Shown piece after piece: positions 60,301 through 64,000 of a stretch of DNA of 64,000 bases. The stretch's first letter is position 1. Each line of letters begins with the position of its first letter. A program made the translations under genes and the position numbers. Origin of the DNA: Bacteriovorax sp. PP10 (lineage in GTDB: Bacteria; Bdellovibrionota; Bacteriovoracia; Bacteriovoracales; Bacteriovoracaceae); NCBI RefSeq assembly GCF_035013165.1, contig NZ_JAYGJQ010000002.1, forward strand, positions 930,001 through 994,000. Direction: 5' to 3'. The notes below the pieces were generated by a model. It did not search any database, was not told the origin of the DNA, and saw only the letters and a program-made list of their open reading frames with translations.

Positions 60301-60381
60301 ATTCGTTTTTGCTTACTAGGATTCAGATTACACTTTGATCGCTTACAAAAAGCGGTGAACGAAATGAAGACGATGGTGTAA
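57334..60381 (+). CDS. ovoA: OvoA-type 5-histidylcysteine sulfoxide synthase fused to a PLP group II decarboxylase
   Basis: 1,015 residues. Residues 1-515 match OvoA: a DinB-like domain with candidate iron ligands His109 (YYGH) and His203/His207 (EHEKIHFE), then an FGE-sulfatase domain (YGWDNEYG, MIRGGSFMSCG, HSGFRMAA). This half couples cysteine to C5 of histidine with O2. Ordinary OvoA continues into a methyltransferase; here there is no SAM motif. Instead residues about 600-1015 are a pyridoxal-dependent decarboxylase: LPGHPGFAAYVAGAGNF, TTGSSYATLSAL, HADGAYGALF and LDPHKALSIPYGTG, with Lys850 as the PLP lysine. Predicted product: a decarboxylated thio-imidazole. A role as C-S lyase instead of decarboxylase is possible. 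GAGG ribosome site at 57325-57328. Confidence 0.9.
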   Translation: MSVSITRNPNLSKAGKQVTFEHQLKKEFGDSWWTGLPPEKCPGFDQERNCLVALPLLNLSICTREDILAYFNNSWTLTELLFQSLKVEEAYIRPPYHALRHPLIFYYGHPAVLYINKLRLAGFQSEPINIYLEKVLETGVDEMSWDDMSKNEMNWPKVSAVHAYRKIVYDIIVDLIKTHPDLNQLKTHNQSSPWWSLWMGMEHEKIHFETSSVLMRELPIEYVETPKFWVPLHPSKNTPKNIIENSWEKKTGETVTIGKPFETESYGWDNEYGSRTVSIKDFEYTKNQITNHEYLDFVASGGYITDKYWSEEGLLWRKFRNTKRPTFWVATGPEGSHEYELRTVFEMIPLPMSWPVEVNFHEAQAFCNWKTELDKTNLKYRLLTEAEFVSLTPKTKDPVLQKHAYKTYKGFTDYNDEYKQNFNFIWSSAKDVNSDLYGNTWHWLVDQFNPLEGFKIDPLYDDFSTPCFDGKHQMIRGGSFMSCGHEASHWARFHFRPHFYQHSGFRMAATLDGSSDNGAKLLLKAKEYIHPRRENILDQMNTKDWWKNIEQPLELAHDEMKAIFDQTETQVLKYMEEMPSKSPMGEAHDPAVNGLKENFSIPYQTTKNFPAHPENYGVLMKTIFEDMAKYSQLPGHPGFAAYVAGAGNFISNTAQLIAQTLNPFTGHYMMAPGLVTLEMEVIKWFQTLVGYNEMSSQGFLTTGSSYATLSALAMARKEKLEGHDFSKVTAYASSDSHHCIAKAWAILGFKKENLRLVPLRDFKMDTKLLEAKVEEDTARGFKPFLVVATLGSTKTGCVDSLQDILPISKKHNLWLHADGAYGALFMLTGAGKEILKGIESTDSVALDPHKALSIPYGTGCLLVKNKDHMLFDYLSDDSYMPPRPVDQVDYADITPELSRDFRGLRVWLPIKTLGIGPFQLNLEEKLKLAEWLAKEISQIPELEIVSKPELTILTFAHKKGDEATKKLMEKINNQGTLFLSSCSIDGKVAIRFCLLGFRLHFDRLQKAVNEMKTMV

Positions 60382-60384
60382 TCA

Positions 60385-61500
60385 GTGACGATTGAAAAAT
60401 TTAAATCAGAGTTTTATCAGGGGACGGAGCGTATCCATTTAAACAATGGTGGGCTTGCTCCTATATCTGCACCTGCGAGAGAGCGCATTCTTTATTGGGG
60501 AGACCGCTTTTATAAAGAAGGGTTTTATACTGATTTAGATTACGTTGAGAACGTTTTTAATTCGAGAAAATCTCTGGCCACACTTATTGGATGTGATCAT
60601 TCGGAAGTCGCTTTTTTTCAAAGCACTGCAAGTGCAGTTAGTCAGTTTGCTTTTCAATACCCTTTAGAAGAAGGTGACGAAGTGATTACGTGGGCAGAAG
60701 AGTATGGCTCGCATTTGTTTCCCTGGCTAGAGGCTTGTAAAAGAGCAAAGGCCAATCTTATTGAAGTGAAGTCTGGTGAAAATCTGTCAACTCCTTATCA
60801 ATTATTAGTTGAAAGGATAACGAATAAGACAAAAATTATTGCCGTGTCTTGGGTGCAATTTCTAACTGGAGCTAAAACTGATTTAGAAGCTCTTGGAAAA
60901 ATCACTCGCGCTAAAAATATCTTTTTATTCGTCGATATTATTCAAGGATTGGGACTTCATCCATTTGATATGAAAAAACTTGGAGTCGATGCGGTTGCAG
61001 GTGGCTCTCACAAGTGGTTATTCAGTCCTGTGGGCGTGGGTTACCTTGCCATTGATCAGAAACATATCGGAAAAGTAAAACCTCATAACGTCGGCTCTTA
61101 TACGTTTGGAACATGCGATGACCCGACTGATTCGGTCTGTATGCCAAAACTAGATGCACTTAAATTTGAAGCAGGATCAAAACAAGTTTTAGAAATTACC
61201 GCTCTTGGTGCTTCAGTTGATTTGATTTTAAAAACAGGTGTGAGTGTGATTGAAAAAGAAACTCTCAGACTGGCGACGAAACTCAGAGTAGGGCTGGAAG
61301 CAAAGGGATACAAAGTTCATTCACCCTATAGTGTTGATAATCACCAATCGGCGATGGTTAACTTCATTCCCAAAGATCATACAATTGAAGCATTAAAATC
61401 ACTTCCATGTAACTTTGCGATTCGAGGACCTGGAGTGAGATTAACTCCTGCTGCTTTTGTTTCTGATTTAACAATTGAAAGAGTCCTGAAGGTTTTATGA
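60385..61500 (+). CDS. Class V PLP enzyme, probable C-S lyase of the sulfur-imidazole pathway
   Basis: 371 residues from a GTG start 3 nt after the fusion gene's stop. Matches the isopenicillin epimerase/EgtE/SufS-type class V fold: HLNNGGLAPISAPARER, QSTASAVSQFAF, FVDIIQGLGLHPFDMKKLGVDAVAGG and the PLP site SHKWLFSPVGVGYL with Lys210. In ergothioneine and ovothiol synthesis enzymes of this kind (EgtE, OvoB-like) cleave the sulfoxide C-S bond. Position directly behind the sulfoxide synthase supports that role. Overlaps the next gene by 4 nt. Confidence 0.87.
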   Translation: MTIEKFKSEFYQGTERIHLNNGGLAPISAPARERILYWGDRFYKEGFYTDLDYVENVFNSRKSLATLIGCDHSEVAFFQSTASAVSQFAFQYPLEEGDEVITWAEEYGSHLFPWLEACKRAKANLIEVKSGENLSTPYQLLVERITNKTKIIAVSWVQFLTGAKTDLEALGKITRAKNIFLFVDIIQGLGLHPFDMKKLGVDAVAGGSHKWLFSPVGVGYLAIDQKHIGKVKPHNVGSYTFGTCDDPTDSVCMPKLDALKFEAGSKQVLEITALGASVDLILKTGVSVIEKETLRLATKLRVGLEAKGYKVHSPYSVDNHQSAMVNFIPKDHTIEALKSLPCNFAIRGPGVRLTPAAFVSDLTIERVLKVL

Positions 61501-62372
61501 AAATTCTAGTTTTAGGTGGCACGAGATTCTTCGGAGCTCATTTAGTTAAGTCTTTAATTGTGGAAGGACACAATGTCATCGTTGCCACTCGTGGAAATAG
61601 TGATTTTGCTTTTCAAGGCCAGGCTCAATTTGAAAAAGCAGACCGAAATAACCTTGATGATCTAAAAAGACTAGCTGAGCTTGAACCTTTCGATTTGATT
61701 TACGATCAAGTTTGTATGTCTGCTAAAAATGCTAACGATGCTTGCACGGCCTTTAAAGGAAAATGTAAGCGTTATATTTTTACCAGCACAGGATCAGTTT
61801 ACGATCCGGAGAATGATCTTGAGTTAAGTGAAGAGTTGTTTGATCACAAACATTACCCCATAAAATTGGAAGACACAGATCCTTACGACTATCAGGAAGC
61901 CAAACGCCAGGCAGAAGCGGTGTTTAGCCAGACGGCTTCTTTCCCCGTGGTGATGGTAAGGTTTCCACATGTCATAGGACAAGACGATTACACTCATCGA
62001 TTAAAATTTCACATCGATGCGATTAAGAATGGAAAAGAAATTTATTTCCCTTCTTTTTCGAGCAGATTAGGCTTTATTCAATCACATGTAGCAGGGCAAT
62101 TCTTAAATTACATTGGGAAACAAAGCTTTACTGGTGCCGTGAATGCAGTCGGTACAGGTTATATTTCCATGGCAGATTTAGTGGCCATGATTGAACAAAA
62201 AACCGGAAAGAAAGCAGTGATAGCGAGTGTGGCAACTGAGGCCAATCATTCTCCATTTGGATTTAGCACTGACTTCATGATGCCAAATCAAAAAGCAAGA
62301 TCACTTGGATTTCAATTTGATTCATTAACTCAATATTTGCCGGAGTTGATTGACTGGTATGCAAAATCCTAG
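61497..62372 (+). CDS. NAD(P)-binding epimerase/dehydratase-like protein
   Basis: 291 residues of an atypical short-chain dehydrogenase: LGGTRFFGAHLVKSLI (glycine-rich dinucleotide site), FTSTGSVYDPENDLELSE, and YDYQEAKRQAEAVF for the Tyr/Lys region (YxxxK is present as YQEAK). The N-terminal GGTRFFG variety occurs in isoflavone-reductase-like and RNA-binding relatives. Coupled (ATGA) to the class V gene, so it may tailor the same product; the reaction is unknown. Confidence 0.85.
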   Translation: MKILVLGGTRFFGAHLVKSLIVEGHNVIVATRGNSDFAFQGQAQFEKADRNNLDDLKRLAELEPFDLIYDQVCMSAKNANDACTAFKGKCKRYIFTSTGSVYDPENDLELSEELFDHKHYPIKLEDTDPYDYQEAKRQAEAVFSQTASFPVVMVRFPHVIGQDDYTHRLKFHIDAIKNGKEIYFPSFSSRLGFIQSHVAGQFLNYIGKQSFTGAVNAVGTGYISMADLVAMIEQKTGKKAVIASVATEANHSPFGFSTDFMMPNQKARSLGFQFDSLTQYLPELIDWYAKS

Positions 62373-62644
62373 AAACGACTTTATGGATCTTCGTCAGATT
62401 AAAGCGGCAGCATTTGCTCTTTATCATGTTTAAATTTCTTTAAAAGGTTTTTAAATTCAAAAAAAGTATATTACACAAGGAATAATTATATTTTTTTCTC
62501 TATTTTGGAAAATGAATTTTCATTGGTAAATATAAATTTAAATATTTTATAGTATGTTTAGCTTAGTATTCTTCTAGCATCAGTTTCAAATTTTTCATTG
62601 AATTACTTGTTGTTAATTTTTTTGTTTAAAATAGACTCAAGAAT

Positions 62645-63091
62645 ATGAAATACACAAAAACATTAATACTCCTTGGTGCACTATTATTAACCGTGTCTTG
62701 TAAGAAAGATGATGTAGTTGCCGCTGCAGCAGCGGGAGCTGGTGGTGGTGGTGGTGGAACAACGACTAAAGAACTATTCAGTACAGTCTGGTCAGTCAGT
62801 AACAATGCATGGGAATTAAATTGGGGAGCAGGGAACTTAGTTGGAACACCTTTTACTTCGCAAGTAACATATGCGGGTGGTGGGACATGTACTTGTACAA
62901 CAACTATTGCTGGAACTCAGTCAGCTGGAACATATTTAACAGATTGTTCTGTTAATACTCCGGTTAGTGGTGTTCCTAATGCTGGTACATGCGATGGTCT
63001 CGACTATACACCGACAGGTTCATATACAAATACAGGTGGATATTTAACTTTATGTAGAAGTTCTGGAAGTTGTTCTTTGGTTTATCACTAA
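62645..63091 (+). CDS. Small lipoprotein, unknown
   Basis: 148 residues with a clear lipobox (LLLTVSC) and a Lys-Lys-Asp after the cysteine. Poly-Ala and poly-Gly linkers (AAAAAGAGGGGGG) lead to a small Thr/Gly/Tyr-rich beta domain with six or more cysteines (TCTCTTTI, TCDGLDY, LCRSSGSCSL), perhaps disulfide-bonded. Upstream 270 bp are very AT-rich and no ribosome site is seen. Overlaps the convergent arfB-like gene by 4 nt. Confidence 0.7.
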   Translation: MKYTKTLILLGALLLTVSCKKDDVVAAAAAGAGGGGGGTTTKELFSTVWSVSNNAWELNWGAGNLVGTPFTSQVTYAGGGTCTCTTTIAGTQSAGTYLTDCSVNTPVSGVPNAGTCDGLDYTPTGSYTNTGGYLTLCRSSGSCSLVYH

Positions 63092-63492
63092 AAAAATTTT
63101 TCCTGGCGGCCCTTCTTAGTGTCGCCTTTTGCTTTTTTAGATTTGATTCTCTCGTTAACTGAAGACTTAGTAGGTTTAGTTGGCTTCCTGACTTTTGGTG
63201 GAAGCGCGATTGTTTCAATTAAGTCATGCAGCTTTTTTACCACTTCAGAAATATTCATATGCTGAGTTCTATGCTCCTGACTTGTTAAAGTCACAAAACC
63301 ATCAGCACTAATTCTATTCCCATATTTTTTATAAAATCTTTCAATCACAACAGGTGGAAGAACTTGAGTGTCACGGACATTCCAATGCAAAGTCGCCTTG
63401 GTATTGACCTTATTAACGTTCTGTCCGCCAGCACCACCGCTGCGGGAAAAACTTAATTCATACTCATTTTCGGGGATATTAAACTTATACAT
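63088..63492 (-). CDS. arfB: Peptidyl-tRNA hydrolase ArfB (YaeJ-like rescue factor)
   Basis: 134 residues: the GGQ catalytic loop in FSRSGGAGGQNVNKVNTKATL, a short domain, and a strongly basic C-terminal tail (KSSVNERIKSKKAKGDTKKG) that in ArfB enters the empty mRNA channel of stalled ribosomes. It lacks codon-recognition domains, so it is a rescue factor rather than RF1/RF2. Monocistronic. Confidence 0.95.
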   Translation of the reverse strand: MYKFNIPENEYELSFSRSGGAGGQNVNKVNTKATLHWNVRDTQVLPPVVIERFYKKYGNRISADGFVTLTSQEHRTQHMNISEVVKKLHDLIETIALPPKVRKPTKPTKSSVNERIKSKKAKGDTKKGRQEKFF

Positions 63493-63597
63493 ACTGGGAG
63501 TGTAACCTAAAAAGAAGGGGATGGGTAGGCTCCCTCGGGAAAGTGACCTTTAGAGGGCCGTAATCTTTACAAACTGGCCCGGTAAAACCCAGGTTTT

Positions 63598-63606
63598 TGG
63601 TATAAT
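63598..63606 (+). promoter_or_regulatory. Extended -10 promoter
   Basis: TGGTATAAT, an extended -10 with a perfect TATAAT, ends 6 nt before the ATG at 63613; no -35 is needed for such promoters. Predicts a leaderless transcript. Confidence 0.6.
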
Positions 63607-63612
63607 TCTCCA

Positions 63613-64000
63613 ATGAAATTCTTATTGTTGGCAGCTCTTATTTTAAACTTTTCAAAGGTCATGGCAAATGACCTAAGCGCCGTTTATGCGACTAAAATGA
63701 AGGAGCAAACTTTTTCAACATCAGAACTTACAAAATTAAAAAGCTTAAAAGTTCTCATCGTTCCCGGAGTTCTTGCTGAGTCTTTTGACAGCAACAGTGG
63801 AAATCAAATTAAAGTCGGATTTATTTTTGAAGAAGGCTTTAGAGAACAACGAAGATTATTAGAAAAAAATCAAATCAATTACGAGTATCTAAAATTTGAT
63901 ACTGAAAGTCCTCCTACGGTAAATGCGAAGGCGATTATCCGTGCTATTCAAAATTCGCTGGTGCCTGTTGTGATTTATTCTCACTCAAAAGGTGGATTGG
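63613..64000 (+). CDS. Exported hydrolase-like protein, 3' truncated
   Basis: The frame runs from ATG 63613 to the window edge (129 codons visible). A signal peptide (ending VMAN) is followed by KVLIVPGVLAESFD and, at the very end, YSHSKGG, which resembles the GxSxGG nucleophile elbow of alpha/beta hydrolases. The rest lies outside the window. No ribosome site; the extended -10 suggests leaderless translation. Confidence 0.7.
   Translation, partial: MKFLLLAALILNFSKVMANDLSAVYATKMKEQTFSTSELTKLKSLKVLIVPGVLAESFDSNSGNQIKVGFIFEEGFREQRRLLEKNQINYEYLKFDTESPPTVNAKAIIRAIQNSLVPVVIYSHSKGGL

Noticed and set aside
1-64000. CRISPR arrays, tRNA or rRNA genes, insertion sequences
   Set aside because: No regularly spaced repeats, cloverleaf or rRNA-like sequence, transposase or terminal inverted repeats were seen on reading both strands.

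Overview
This 64 kb window looks like chromosome of a low-GC, Gram-negative Bdellovibrionota bacterium, most likely from the Bacteriovorax/Peredibacter side. The evidence is a TIGR02147-type regulator (a family concentrated in Bdellovibrionota and Fibrobacteres), many small secreted proteins without close assignable families, several murein- and peptide-cleaving secreted enzymes, and a eukaryote-like sphingolipid desaturase (sphingolipids are known from Bacteriovorax stolpii). This is inference; no rRNA or other taxonomic marker gene is present. I see no tRNA, rRNA, CRISPR array, insertion sequence or prophage block. Genes are densely packed, with many 1-10 nt overlaps and convergent pairs sharing one terminator.

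Layout. 1-5.7 kb: 3' end of a tail-fibre-like surface protein, a TIGR02147 regulator, a secreted HExxH protein, and clpB behind an apparent sigma-32-type heat-shock promoter. 5.8-8.8 kb: a HigBA-like toxin-antitoxin pair, a DUF3820 protein, recQ and a 37-residue lysine-rich protein. 8.8-22.7 kb: mixed housekeeping and envelope genes (DUF1993, BenE transporter, DUF1003, luciferase-like oxidoreductase, two alpha/beta hydrolases, DUF924, a UDG-like protein, a TamA/TamB-like pair, MAPEG, gamma-glutamylcyclotransferase, an exported superoxide dismutase). 22.7-36.5 kb: a complete maltodextrin island (ROK sugar kinase, malE, exported GH13 amylase, alpha-glucan phosphorylase, malQ, malF, malG, then lamB-malK on the opposite strand). 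36.8-50.9 kb: carboxypeptidase, parvulin, tandem esterase-like paralogues, phospholipase D, GST, HTTM protein, MepA-type endopeptidase, a possible cysteine-peptidase-fold protein, lipocalin, lytic transglycosylase, DoxX, and a DEGS1-like desaturase. 51-57 kb: mgtE behind a structured leader with a short acidic leader peptide, a DMT exporter, two YkgJ-type cysteine-cluster proteins, alkC and a PQQ-type sugar dehydrogenase. 57.3-62.4 kb: a putative sulfur-imidazole pathway. 62.6-64 kb: a small lipoprotein, arfB, and the 5' end of another exported protein.

The most unusual system is at 57.3-62.4 kb. An OvoA-type 5-histidylcysteine sulfoxide synthase is fused to a PLP-dependent group II decarboxylase in place of the usual OvoA methyltransferase. 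It is followed, with almost no spacing, by a class V PLP enzyme of the C-S lyase/EgtE type and an NAD-binding epimerase-like protein. Together these predict a decarboxylated relative of ovothiol (for example a 5-thiohistamine-like thiol). Also notable are an MDEDP leader peptide whose stop codon sits in a hairpin loop upstream of mgtE, a possible attenuated leader or small RNA at about 15.83-15.96 kb, repeated signs of leaderless transcripts, and strong over-representation of CGGCCG.
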